From the NCBI GenBank assembly GCA_028285545.1, contig JANQPA010000128.1, positions 62,001 through 126,000 on the forward strand: a stretch of 64,000 bases of DNA, given 5' to 3'. The stretch's first letter is position 1. Every line of letters begins with the position of its first letter. The notes under the pieces were generated by a model, which saw nothing but the letters and a program-made list of their open reading frames with translations, was not told the origin of the DNA and made no database searches. This document shows, piece by piece, positions 26,448 to 35,472 of this stretch. This DNA comes from Saprospiraceae bacterium (lineage in GTDB: Bacteria > Bacteroidota > Bacteroidia > Chitinophagales > Saprospiraceae). Both the position numbers and the translations under genes were made by a program.

Positions 26448-26570
26448 GAAGAAAAGCTCCAGCGGAGCGTGATGTAATCACAGTATTTACCACATTACGC
26501 TCCGCTGGAGCTTTTCTTCGTTTTCATACATTGGGCTAACAATATTTTGGCTCTTCCAGAGCTGTTCATT
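26448..26570 (-). repeat. REP-like repeat element with palindromic end
   Basis: The 27-bp inverted pair at 26448-26474 and 26493-26519 (one mismatch) carries AGCTCCAGCGGAGCG. Next to it, on the reverse strand, lies GCTCTGGAAGAGC followed by AAAATATTGTTAGC (26535-26562). A second copy with the same parts in the same order lies at 31848-31925. It looks like a non-autonomous dispersed element of the RAYT/REP kind. Confidence 0.65.
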
Positions 26571-26819
26571 AAAGTTAAATCTTTACACATGATAAGAATA
26601 TTTCATTTACCTTCAGGAAGAATAATCTCATATAACTATTCCCATTTAGCTCGTGATTCGCATGGAAGATATTGCCTTATTTCACCTGAGTTCAAGGTTT
26701 TCTCTATTGAGGATTAATATATATATTGGATTCATTAAACGAGCTAGATGCTACTAGCTCCAACTGAGAAAATAGTAAACCATACCAGATTGAATACCAT
26801 CTATAACGTTTCCAAGATT

Positions 26820-27734
26820 ATGAAAAAAGCCAACTTTGTTTTTTCTTATGCCTGTTTGTTAATGCTCTCTTCTTGCAATGAAAAAGCTGAATTTATTGGT
26901 TTTACATACCCAGAAGGAAAGTATAAAGCATTGGTATTGAGTTATGACGATGGCACAATTGAAGATATTCAGCTAGCTAGCTTGTTTGACCAAAACAAAC
27001 TTGTAGGTACCTTCAATCTCAATTCAGCATATTTGGGAGCTTTACGGGGCTGGCCTCAAGAAAATGGCGATACTATTTTTCAAAAATATGTCCCAAAAGA
27101 TTCCCTTTTGTTGATTTACCAAAACCACGAAATTGCTGCTCATGGCGCTTTCCATAAAAACTTTGTTGATATCTCATATGAAGAAATACTAGAAGAAGTT
27201 AATACAGACCTGAAAATACTGACAGAACTTACAAACAGAAAAATCATCAGTATGGCATATCCCTTTGGGAACACTAATGATAGTATCGCAGAACTAATCT
27301 CTACAACCGGAATTCTCAATGCCAGAACAGTAGCTGACACTTATACATTTGACTTACCTAATAACTATTTCAAATGGAATCCGACCTGTCATGAAAGTAA
27401 AGTTTTAGACCATTTAGATGACTATTTAGCACTCGATAATTCGAAGTTGTCCTTATTCTATGTATGGGGACATTCATGGGAATTTGGAGACAAACAAAGG
27501 TGGGATAACATGGTTCTTTTTTGTGAAAAAATTGGAAAAGCTAAAGGTATTTGGTCAGTTGGAAATGGAGAACTTACCCAATATTTAAATGCAATTGACA
27601 GAGTTCAAATCGATAAAAACAAAATAATGAACCCTGCTGATAATGAATTAATTTGGATAAAATTATCAACAGGTATCGAAAAATTGGAAGTAGGTGAGAC
27701 GATAGATATAAAAAGTGTAGCTAATAATGGCTAA
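26820..27734 (+). CDS. Polysaccharide deacetylase (CE4-like) lipoprotein
   Basis: 304 residues from ATG 26820; the longer frame from 26748 is not needed. Signal with lipobox LSSC. The NodB fold shows LSYDDGTIED (catalytic Asp and metal Asp), HEIAAHGAFH (HxxxH-type metal site) and MAYPFGN. It removes N- or O-acetyl groups from a polysaccharide at the cell surface. It ends with a short Gly-Trp region and a stop, and a fragment of another gene follows. Confidence 0.88.
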   Translation: MKKANFVFSYACLLMLSSCNEKAEFIGFTYPEGKYKALVLSYDDGTIEDIQLASLFDQNKLVGTFNLNSAYLGALRGWPQENGDTIFQKYVPKDSLLLIYQNHEIAAHGAFHKNFVDISYEEILEEVNTDLKILTELTNRKIISMAYPFGNTNDSIAELISTTGILNARTVADTYTFDLPNNYFKWNPTCHESKVLDHLDDYLALDNSKLSLFYVWGHSWEFGDKQRWDNMVLFCEKIGKAKGIWSVGNGELTQYLNAIDRVQIDKNKIMNPADNELIWIKLSTGIEKLEVGETIDIKSVANNG

Positions 27735-27771
27735 AAGAACCTTAATAATCGATTAAGCCAAAATCATCAAA

Positions 27772-27957
27772 ATGGCAGAACCCGCCAATGAAGTGCTAAG
27801 CTTTCAGAATTGGGCAGTTATTCGAGGGACTGGAGAAGAGTCAATTATGGGCCTTGACTCTACCATAGAAACAGAAACCTATAAATGGATGATTTTAGCT
27901 AAGAAAAAGAAGGATGGTAATTGGGAAACAGTTTGGGACATCTATAATTTGAATTGA
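27772..27957 (+). pseudogene. C-terminal fragment of a SnoaL/DUF4440-like protein
   Basis: 62 codons ending at 27957 read AVIRGTGEESIMG...KWMILAKKKKDGNWETVWDIYN, the typical last third of NTF2-like SnoaL proteins. The N-terminal two thirds are absent, because the upstream sequence is the end of the deacetylase and a short linker. It is probably a deletion remnant; it could be translated, but a full fold is not possible. Confidence 0.55.
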
Positions 27958-27993
27958 CATATATGTTGAAGAGGAAAAATAAATTAATAACCC

Positions 27994-28731
27994 ATGCTAA
28001 AATTTTTCAGAAAAATAAGAAAACAATTATTTGAAAGAGGCAATATAAAAGGGTCACTAATATATGCTCTTGGAGAGGTTCTTTTGGTAATGATAGGAAT
28101 TTTATTAGCTCTTCAGGTAAATGTCTGGAATCAAAACCGCATCAATCAAAAAAACCAACAAAAGGCCCTACAAGATCTCAGCAACGAGTTTAGCATCAAT
28201 GAACAAAGGATTGCCAAGAGGCTGATCATTAGAAAAGAATATAAAACCGTCATTGATAAATATTTGGAGACTATTGCTGCTGGAAAGGCCACTTATGATG
28301 ATTGGCTTGAACTTCATGAACAAAGTCAAGGCGGCGGACACATTAATCCTTCTCTGGGTGTGCTCAACTCTTTAATTTCAACTGGTAATCTTAATTTTAT
28401 CAGCAATGATTCCTTAAAATATTTATTGGCCGACTGGAAAGATCAATTAGGTGATTTAGCAGAAAATGAAGATGTTTACGAACTTCACACTACCAATTAC
28501 CTGGAGTTTTATGCCAAACACTTCCCCCATAGATATTATAAATGGCCGGATTGGCCCAGAGAAAGGTTAGAAGAAAATTTCAAGCAGGTATCTAAAAATA
28601 TGGAGTATTGGAATCGCTTAATTTACATAAAAGGCATGCTTGATAATCTGATTATTGTCAATAGCAGAATACATTATCAGGCAAATAATATTATTCAAAT
28701 GATAAATGAGGAGCTTGAAAAGATGAATTAA
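27994..28731 (+). CDS. DUF6090-like membrane protein
   Basis: 245 residues with one strong TM helix near residues 25-45 (ALGEVLLVMIGILLALQVNVW), then a long helical and charged periplasmic or cytoplasmic part. The pattern RKIRKQLFERGNIKGSLIYALGEVLLVMIGI in shorter form is typical of DUF6090 proteins of Bacteroidota. Function unknown. It ends 15 bp before a 64-bp palindrome between convergent genes. Confidence 0.85.
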   Translation: MLKFFRKIRKQLFERGNIKGSLIYALGEVLLVMIGILLALQVNVWNQNRINQKNQQKALQDLSNEFSINEQRIAKRLIIRKEYKTVIDKYLETIAAGKATYDDWLELHEQSQGGGHINPSLGVLNSLISTGNLNFISNDSLKYLLADWKDQLGDLAENEDVYELHTTNYLEFYAKHFPHRYYKWPDWPRERLEENFKQVSKNMEYWNRLIYIKGMLDNLIIVNSRIHYQANNIIQMINEELEKMN

Positions 28732-28746
28732 TTGACAGTGTCCCGT

Positions 28747-28810
28747 AAAGTGTGTAAGAAATAAAAAATAGGGGGCCGCGGCCCCCTATTTTTTATTTCT
28801 TACACACTTT
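28747..28810. terminator. 64-bp perfect palindrome between convergent genes
   Basis: The sequence is symmetric around 28778/28779 with a CCGCGG centre and no loop, and 32-bp arms. It has a run of A on the left and of T on the right. It lies between stops at 28731 (+) and 28836 (-) and is therefore a good bidirectional terminator. Confidence 0.8.
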
Positions 28811-28835
28811 TGAGGATACTACCCACTTCAATTTA

Positions 28836-30239
28836 TCAAATGAATTCTTTTACTGATTCCCAATTTGAAGCGTTTAATAAGATTATAAGTTTCTTTTCAG
28901 TTTCTTTATTGATCTCTCCCACTTCTGACATAAAAGCTTCCACTGTCAATTTGAGATCTCCGTCTTCTGGATACTTATCAAACAGATGTGCTAAAAAGCG
29001 CTCAGTATCCCATTGATTCATTGTTTTTTGTTTGAATTCATTGTTAAGCCAATTCGCTATTAACCAACCTCCCTCATAAACAATGTTGTAATTTGGGCCT
29101 TTGTTTTCCCCACTATTTAGTATACTGACTTTGCCATTTTTCCTAATCATTGTATTCTTTAGTCGTGAGAGCCTAGATTCACGCAAGGTTATAAGCTGAT
29201 TTTCACTTATATGTCCGTTTTTGTATAAAGCCATCTCTGTCATGAACTCTGTAAAACCCTCGGTAAGCCATTCCATTTTTCGGTTTAGAGTTACCCCATT
29301 GAGTCGATGAGAATTCCACATGTGAAAAAGCTCATGAAAGACAGTGATTTTCCAGGATATAGAAGTCTTCATAGATTCTTCTGAAAAGGCACTTGCTGAG
29401 CTGTAGGGATAGGCCTCCCCTCCACTGTCTCGTCCAGGCACACTATATACAAGCTGAACATATCTAACTGGCTTATCTAAGGGAAATAAATTGACATAAT
29501 AATTTGAAATGTCAATTGCCATTTCTTTTATAAGTTTAGCCGATTCCTTATTATTTAAGAATGATGCAATACTATAGGATAAGTTACCAACAACGATATC
29601 ACTGGTGTTCATAGGACCAGAGGTAATTATGATATTGGAGTACGCAAACTCTCGAAGACTATTTGCAAGGTAGCTCTCATCTTGTTTCTTCCATGGTATG
29701 GTTATTTTCAATCCTGCTGGATTGCTAATTGTCACCTTAGTTTCCGATCTATACTTGCTGAATATGAATAATGGCTTGGCTACTAAGAAATAATCAGTTC
29801 CAAAAGATTTACCAATTGCTGTATTAAGGTTTGGATAATTCTTGTCTATATAGGAAATATCTACGGTGTAGTTCAGCTCTAGATTTCCTACAACTTCTCT
29901 GTTAAGCTTGGCTTTGGTGATATTATATTCATCAGTTTTTATAAATTCAATAATATCTAATGGATCTTTCGAATCATCTGACATGCTTTCAATGGTGATA
30001 ACATCCCAATAACTTTCAATATCTGGAAGAAATCGTTTGTCATGAGGAAGAATATAAAATTCACTTTCATCGACGGGGATTTGTGCATTGATCGAAATCG
30101 AACGAGATTTCAATCCATTGAATGTTATATGGTATGAATTAATCTCGTTACCATCTTGAACATTAGCCTTTTCATTTGGTGAAGATTCACACCATAAAAA
30201 AGTTGCCGAAATAATTAAATACAGTATAAATTTATTCAT
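28836..30239 (-). CDS. M61-like zinc metallopeptidase lipoprotein
   Basis: 467 residues with lipobox near FLWC. Zinc motif HELFHMW (HExxH) at residues about 302-308, followed by WLTEGFTEFMTE carrying the third ligand Glu. This is the gluzincin layout of M1/M61 peptidases. Members hydrolyse peptides at the cell envelope. Start at ATG 30239 gives a plausible signal peptide. It is co-oriented with the serine hydrolase upstream (gap 57 bp), with which it may be co-transcribed. Confidence 0.85.
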   Translation of the reverse strand: MNKFILYLIISATFLWCESSPNEKANVQDGNEINSYHITFNGLKSRSISINAQIPVDESEFYILPHDKRFLPDIESYWDVITIESMSDDSKDPLDIIEFIKTDEYNITKAKLNREVVGNLELNYTVDISYIDKNYPNLNTAIGKSFGTDYFLVAKPLFIFSKYRSETKVTISNPAGLKITIPWKKQDESYLANSLREFAYSNIIITSGPMNTSDIVVGNLSYSIASFLNNKESAKLIKEMAIDISNYYVNLFPLDKPVRYVQLVYSVPGRDSGGEAYPYSSASAFSEESMKTSISWKITVFHELFHMWNSHRLNGVTLNRKMEWLTEGFTEFMTEMALYKNGHISENQLITLRESRLSRLKNTMIRKNGKVSILNSGENKGPNYNIVYEGGWLIANWLNNEFKQKTMNQWDTERFLAHLFDKYPEDGDLKLTVEAFMSEVGEINKETEKKLIILLNASNWESVKEFI

Positions 30240-30296
30240 CTCGCAAAATAAGATCTCCCCATTTGAATTCCATTACTATTTCTTGTTCATTTCGAT

Positions 30297-31748
30297 TCAT
30301 CTTTGTTCAATAGCACCTACAACATACCTCAAAGCACTATTCAAAGACCCTCCAACAAAACTGCCCCCTTGACTATGCCCCATTCTTACAACTACTAAAT
30401 CCATGGAGGGTACGATAATGGTTCTTTGCCCTCCACCTCCAGCCATATAATAGGCTTCTTTTGGTAGGGAAAAAACCTGATTACCATTTACCCAAAACAT
30501 CCCACCATAAACTGGCGCTTCCCAACTCTCAGCTGGAGTGGATACAAAATCTACAAAACCTTCGGGTAGCAGTCGCTCCCCCTGCCACATACCATCTTGC
30601 AAGTAGAGCATACCCAATCGCGCCCAATTTCGTGCTGTACCATAGTCGAAACCCGACAAGATAAAATTACCATAAGGATCTGTTTCCATCAATTGTCTTC
30701 TGATGCCAATCTTGTCAAATAATTCCTCTTGAGGCCAGGTCCAATAATTTTGGCCATCAGCCTCTACTGATTTTCGAAAAATATAACCTAATGTTAGTGG
30801 ATCACAATTGCGATACCGGCCAGCAGTGCCGGGTACAAACTCTAAAGGCCGGTTCACTACAAAATCAAAAATATTAATGGCCTCTGTATACACATACATA
30901 TGCTCCAATTGAGCAATGGCCACCTTTACTTCTGGATCTCGGTGAGCTGGGAATCGCAAACCGCTACTCATCTGCATCAGGTTTTTAATGGTGATTTCTC
31001 TTCTTGGATCTCCTTCCTTTTGCCATTCTTCCACCGGAGCTTTTTGATCTAAGGACAATTTACCCATATGCATTAATCGGCCAATTAAGGTTCCCGTCAG
31101 GCTTTTTCCCATAGACCAGCTTTCCAATTGGGTATTTTTATTTACCCCCTGATCATAATGTTCTAAAATGATATTGCCTTTGTGAACGACCAAAAATGCA
31201 GCCGTAAGAGCCCGGGAGTCAAAAGCTGCTTCTTTTGCCTGTTGAAGGATTTTTTGATCATATTGATCCGAATGGTCTTCCGTCACATCGCCCATTGGCC
31301 AGTCTATGGTTTCAGCATCGGGAAGCGCAGAAACGACCTGGACAGGTTCAAATTGGAGTCCTTTAGAGGAATCGATAATGCAGCCCTGATCACCATGATA
31401 AGTGGCCGTCCTCTTTAGACTGTCTCCCATAGTAAGGATGGTTTGCTTAGCCTCATAATCAATTTGAAAATTTACAGCATCGTGATAGCTTTGATCCAGA
31501 ATTAATTTACCACTGTTTTGAAAGGCTTCTTCTGCTGTACGTCCTGATTCAAAAACGGCAGTACACAGTACCTTCGCATAGGTACCCAAACCAAGATAGG
31601 CAGGAGTACCTACTGGTTTCTGAGTCTTTTCCCAGGATTGGAAATCCAGTGATTTAGAGACTGGATCACTGATTTCCTGGGATCCTTTTGGATTACAATT
31701 AGAGAAAAAGAGAATAGCAATCAACAACAGGCAAAAGGTGGTTCTCAT
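30297..31748 (-). CDS. Class C beta-lactamase-like serine hydrolase lipoprotein
   Basis: 483 residues. The signal peptide ends in FSNC, so it is a lipoprotein. The first about 150 residues precede the catalytic domain. That domain has SMGK (Ser nucleophile and Lys), YRNCD as the second motif and GGGGQ toward the C-terminal third motif. It resembles esterase/beta-lactamase-related hydrolases acting on envelope substrates. Downstream is the metallopeptidase; upstream is a REP-like repeat. Confidence 0.87.
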   Translation of the reverse strand: MRTTFCLLLIAILFFSNCNPKGSQEISDPVSKSLDFQSWEKTQKPVGTPAYLGLGTYAKVLCTAVFESGRTAEEAFQNSGKLILDQSYHDAVNFQIDYEAKQTILTMGDSLKRTATYHGDQGCIIDSSKGLQFEPVQVVSALPDAETIDWPMGDVTEDHSDQYDQKILQQAKEAAFDSRALTAAFLVVHKGNIILEHYDQGVNKNTQLESWSMGKSLTGTLIGRLMHMGKLSLDQKAPVEEWQKEGDPRREITIKNLMQMSSGLRFPAHRDPEVKVAIAQLEHMYVYTEAINIFDFVVNRPLEFVPGTAGRYRNCDPLTLGYIFRKSVEADGQNYWTWPQEELFDKIGIRRQLMETDPYGNFILSGFDYGTARNWARLGMLYLQDGMWQGERLLPEGFVDFVSTPAESWEAPVYGGMFWVNGNQVFSLPKEAYYMAGGGGQRTIIVPSMDLVVVRMGHSQGGSFVGGSLNSALRYVVGAIEQR

Positions 31749-31847
31749 CTTGATAAGATTTTTATCTAAGATAAGGTAAGTTGGGGATTCCCTCCTTATG
31801 AAATTATAGGAATAGGAATCATGTGAGCTTGGAGCTCAATTAAATCT

Positions 31848-31925
31848 TAATGGCTCTGGAAGGGCTAAATATTGTTAGCTTATTGAATTAACCCGAAGGT
31901 AGAGCTCCAGAGGTGCGGGATGTAA
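31848..31925 (+). repeat. Second copy of the REP-like repeat
   Basis: GCTCTGGAAGGGCTAAAT with ATTGTTAGC at 31853-31879 and GAGCTCCAGAGGTGCGGG at about 31901-31918 match the reverse-strand copy at 26448-26570 in order and orientation. It has no clear long hairpin at the right end. It sits in the 238-bp gap between two minus-strand genes. Confidence 0.6.
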
Positions 31926-31986
31926 AATTCTAATAATATTAAGCCTTTCAGATCTGATCCTACCTTGTTTAATAGCAGGACCACTA

Positions 31987-33426
31987 CTACTTCATTCTTT
32001 CAATAATAAACTGCTCCCGCATGGAAGCATTTGGACCATTAGGATCCCAATTGCCTTTAAAGTAGTTTTCAACATGAAGCTTTCCTTTTTCTTTAGAAGG
32101 CATAATGTGATAGACAATGATTCCTGAATAAGGGGTTCGCCTGTTAAAATAGGAGATCTCAAATGAGCCATCTTCCTTAGCAATGACTTTCTTAATTTCT
32201 GTCAAATCAGGTCTTCCATCAGGCATAATCTGTTCAAAGGAGGCGACTACCCTCCCATTTTCTTCTTTCAGAAAAAAAGTGTATTGACCATCCGTACTTT
32301 TCCAGCTTCCAAAAAAGGGTGAAATATCCTGAACAGATGCATCTTCTTTTGCCAAGTATTCGGCTCTGGTTTCTTCTGGAGGATTTTTTTCCTGATACTC
32401 TAGCCAATCTAAGGCATCATTTCCGAAAATTTTGGTGCTGCCGTATTCCTGAGCCAGGAGCTCTACAAATTGTCGGCCTTTTTTAGTTTCTCCTGAAACC
32501 AGATGCTCGATCGCACCATATCTCAAAGCCCAAATGGGTATTTTCACCTCATAACCATATTCCTCAGTCATGGTTTGATACCTGTTTTCCAATTCCTCAA
32601 AACTGACAATACCACTGTGTTTGTAATAATAATCATAAAAGAGCTGCTTCAATCCCTTGTACATGGCCATATGATACATAGAGGAATGAGATTCTCCAGG
32701 CAGTTCAAAAGTCATGGCTCTAAATCCTTGATCAACAAATGCTGTCATTTTTTGCCAACTATCAGCGCTCCATCCGTAAGAACTTGAGACCGCACTTATT
32801 CTTCCCTTATGATCAGGATGTTTTTTTAGAAAGGCCTCGATTTCACTTTCTAAAACCCAGTCTCCCAAATGCATTGGTGCATCAATAGCTAAATGCCATT
32901 GAAAAGCATTGGGACGGGCATATAACGCATAGGCATTAAAAAGCCCGCCATGAGAATGACCAATGAGTATCCGAAGTGGAAGAGTTCGATATTCCTGATT
33001 AATCTTAGGAATTAGCTCATCCGCTAAATAGCTTAAAAACCTTTCTCCCCCAGGATCAGACACTCCTCTAATTGGCACATTAGGTGGAGTCATATCGATT
33101 CTACGATCAGGACTTGTGACTGCCACAATAATAGCTTCTGGCATCAGTCCTAAACCTGAAAGGGCATCGACCGCACTTTTTGCAGATAAAAAATAGGAAT
33201 CTCCATCTAACACATAAACCACAGGATATCTGGTATCGGAAGATTCATAGTAAGGGGGTAGAAATAATCGGTATTCTCTTTTTTCTTTTAAAATCTTAGA
33301 GGGCATTTGAAAAATCTGGCCTATGGTGATTTCTTCAGGCTTGGGCATTTTTTCATTTTGGCCACACAGTGTAAGTACAGAAGAGACTGCCAAAATAGTC
33401 AGGCTAATAAGTAATCGGGAATTCAT
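31987..33426 (-). CDS. Exported esterase D/enterochelin-esterase-like hydrolase
   Basis: 479 residues with a signal peptide ending near LTLCG. The esterase domain spans about residues 35-290: RLFLPPYYESSDTRYPVVYVLDGD, then GHSHGGLFNAY with the Ser nucleophile, then a GESHSS-type His. The C-terminal domain (about 330-479) reads as a lipocalin-like or DUF-like appendage. It would hydrolyse a carboxylic ester in the periplasm. It lies downstream of the second LytTR pair on the same strand (gap 96 bp). Confidence 0.86.
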   Translation of the reverse strand: MNSRLLISLTILAVSSVLTLCGQNEKMPKPEEITIGQIFQMPSKILKEKREYRLFLPPYYESSDTRYPVVYVLDGDSYFLSAKSAVDALSGLGLMPEAIIVAVTSPDRRIDMTPPNVPIRGVSDPGGERFLSYLADELIPKINQEYRTLPLRILIGHSHGGLFNAYALYARPNAFQWHLAIDAPMHLGDWVLESEIEAFLKKHPDHKGRISAVSSSYGWSADSWQKMTAFVDQGFRAMTFELPGESHSSMYHMAMYKGLKQLFYDYYYKHSGIVSFEELENRYQTMTEEYGYEVKIPIWALRYGAIEHLVSGETKKGRQFVELLAQEYGSTKIFGNDALDWLEYQEKNPPEETRAEYLAKEDASVQDISPFFGSWKSTDGQYTFFLKEENGRVVASFEQIMPDGRPDLTEIKKVIAKEDGSFEISYFNRRTPYSGIIVYHIMPSKEKGKLHVENYFKGNWDPNGPNASMREQFIIERMK

Positions 33427-33522
33427 AAGAAATTGTTTTAAGCCAAATTAATGGGAGGGGCTTAAATCGAAAAGGAGTTTGTTATAAGCCGGATTATATC
33501 GGGACAAGATGGATTATTGCTA

Positions 33523-34269
33523 TTATTTTAAGGCAGAAAGGAGATGATCAGCATAATGTCGACTACAATTTAATTTAATTCCTCCCTTCAAAGTCACAAC
33601 ATAATCTCCATGAAAATGAGGTTCTATTTTTTCTAAATAATCCAAATTAATCAAATGAGATTTGTGGATTCTAATAAAGGAATCATCAGGGAGAAGTTCC
33701 AGCATTTTTTGCATAGAAATGCGTTTGAGATAAAACTTAGATTGGGTAAAAAGCCTCACATAATTGCCTTCGGCTTTTATCCAAATAACCTCCTCTGGCT
33801 TGAGAATATTTATTTCATTTTCGGATTTTACAGCTATTCTTATTGACTGGGAATTTGTAAGCTTTTTAAATAATGATTTTAAATCTTTTGCCCGAGTGTG
33901 AGCATCATTACGAAGTATTCTTTCCTTACATCGCTGTACAGCTTCATTAAAACGCTCTTTTTTTATGGGTTTAAGTAAATAATCCACTGCATTAATCTCA
34001 AAAGCTTTGTGGGCGAAATGACTATAGGCAGTAATAAAGATAATCTGTGGAATAGGCTCTTCTTCCAATAATTGAATCATATTAAAGCCATCCAATTCCG
34101 GCATTTGAATATCGAGAAAAACCAGGTCTGGCTTTTTTTGATGGATCATTTCGATCCCCTCCAAGCCGTCTTTGCATTCCCCTATAATTTCCAAGCCCTC
34201 AAAATCTCGAGAGAGTTGATGCACCTTTTGACGGGTTAATACTTCATCATCAATGATCAATGCTTTCAT
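33523..34269 (-). CDS. LytTR-family response regulator (second pair)
   Basis: 248 residues: receiver domain with Asp7/Asp8 and phospho-acceptor Asp53 (FLDIQMP), then a LytTR DNA-binding domain (VIWIKAEGNYVRLF...IRIHKSHLINLDYL). It overlaps its sensor kinase by 4 bp, so translation is coupled. Targets are unknown; the adjacent esterase or amidohydrolase are the nearest candidates. Confidence 0.94.
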   Translation of the reverse strand: MKALIIDDEVLTRQKVHQLSRDFEGLEIIGECKDGLEGIEMIHQKKPDLVFLDIQMPELDGFNMIQLLEEEPIPQIIFITAYSHFAHKAFEINAVDYLLKPIKKERFNEAVQRCKERILRNDAHTRAKDLKSLFKKLTNSQSIRIAVKSENEINILKPEEVIWIKAEGNYVRLFTQSKFYLKRISMQKMLELLPDDSFIRIHKSHLINLDYLEKIEPHFHGDYVVTLKGGIKLNCSRHYADHLLSALK

Positions 34270-35333
34270 AAGCTTTGATTTTGAAAGGTGATAGGAATAC
34301 TTATTCGAATATCCACACCTGATTTTTGGCCATTATTTATATAAAATGTTTGTTGGTCTCCATATAAAATCCGAAGCCTCTGCTGTATGGCTCGCAAGCC
34401 TGTTCCCGATTTACTTTGTTTTTTATCCAGGCCAGGGCCATCGTCTTCCAGCCTGATAAGCAGATTTTCTTCTTCTTTTTTTATCAAAAGGTTGATATGA
34501 ATGATTGCTGAATATTTTTCCACGCCATGCTTAAATATGTTTTCAACCAGAGGTTGTAAGAGCAAAAATGGAATATTGGCCTCCAACACTTCTTCCTCAA
34601 CAGCTTGTTTAAAAACAAATCGCCCCATAAATCGATGCTGACAAATTTCCATAAAATGACCTAAGCCTTCTACCTCTTCATTTACGCTTACTTCATGACG
34701 TTCGCCATGCTCCAAAACGTATCGCAGAAAATCACTCAGGCCGTGAACCATATCATCGGCTGCTTTAACATCACTATACATCAAGGTGGAAATACCTTGC
34801 ATAGTATTAAATAAAAAATGAGGCTGCAATTGAAGATTAAGGGCCTTCAGGCGAGCCTCTGTGAGTTGCTGTTCTAATTGAACAGCCTCCAGTCGTCTTT
34901 CCCTGGAAGTTTCATAGCTGCGAACGGCATTTATGGTTGCAATTAATACAAATAGTGGAAGACTGTTGACAAAGACATTTCCCATAATCAATCTCTGCCG
35001 CATAGCGTATTCTATGTCCATCTGAATATAAAGCGAAAAATAAAGCCATCCGATCAAATAACTAAAAGCGGCCAACAAAAGAGTATGAATCAGCACAGCC
35101 GGGAGCCATTTTTTCTGATTGAAAGGTAGCTGGTCATTTAGATACATAAAAAAAGGAGAAAGAAGGGCACTCCAAATCCAGGTCAGAGGCATAATGCCCA
35201 GAGGACTGGCCTTGCCTGGACTAGTACGCATTCTGGGAACAGCTGAATTTAGATTTTCGCCCAGAATGAGGATTAGGCCTACGGAAAGGAAGCCCAGGAT
35301 AATCCCCCAATGTATGTATTTTTTGATGTTCAA
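34266..35333 (-). CDS. LytS-type membrane histidine kinase (second pair)
   Basis: 355 residues. Four TM helices in the first 145 residues, a coiled-coil linker, then the phospho-acceptor box LQPHFLFNTMQGI and the ATP-binding boxes LVENIFKHGVE and DDGPGLD. No extracellular sensor domain is visible, so a membrane or small-ligand signal is likely. It is coupled to the response regulator by a 4-bp overlap. Confidence 0.92.
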   Translation of the reverse strand: MNIKKYIHWGIILGFLSVGLILILGENLNSAVPRMRTSPGKASPLGIMPLTWIWSALLSPFFMYLNDQLPFNQKKWLPAVLIHTLLLAAFSYLIGWLYFSLYIQMDIEYAMRQRLIMGNVFVNSLPLFVLIATINAVRSYETSRERRLEAVQLEQQLTEARLKALNLQLQPHFLFNTMQGISTLMYSDVKAADDMVHGLSDFLRYVLEHGERHEVSVNEEVEGLGHFMEICQHRFMGRFVFKQAVEEEVLEANIPFLLLQPLVENIFKHGVEKYSAIIHINLLIKKEEENLLIRLEDDGPGLDKKQSKSGTGLRAIQQRLRILYGDQQTFYINNGQKSGVDIRISIPITFQNQSL

Positions 35334-35472
35334 TTGTTACCCTCCTTGTATTTCATGTGTGGAAAGATAAAATATTTGGATAACATGAAAAAGGGAAGAC
35401 ATCTCCCCAAAGAACTGAATCAATAAATTTTATGGTGTTAAAAGACACTGATTTTCACGGATACACACGGGT

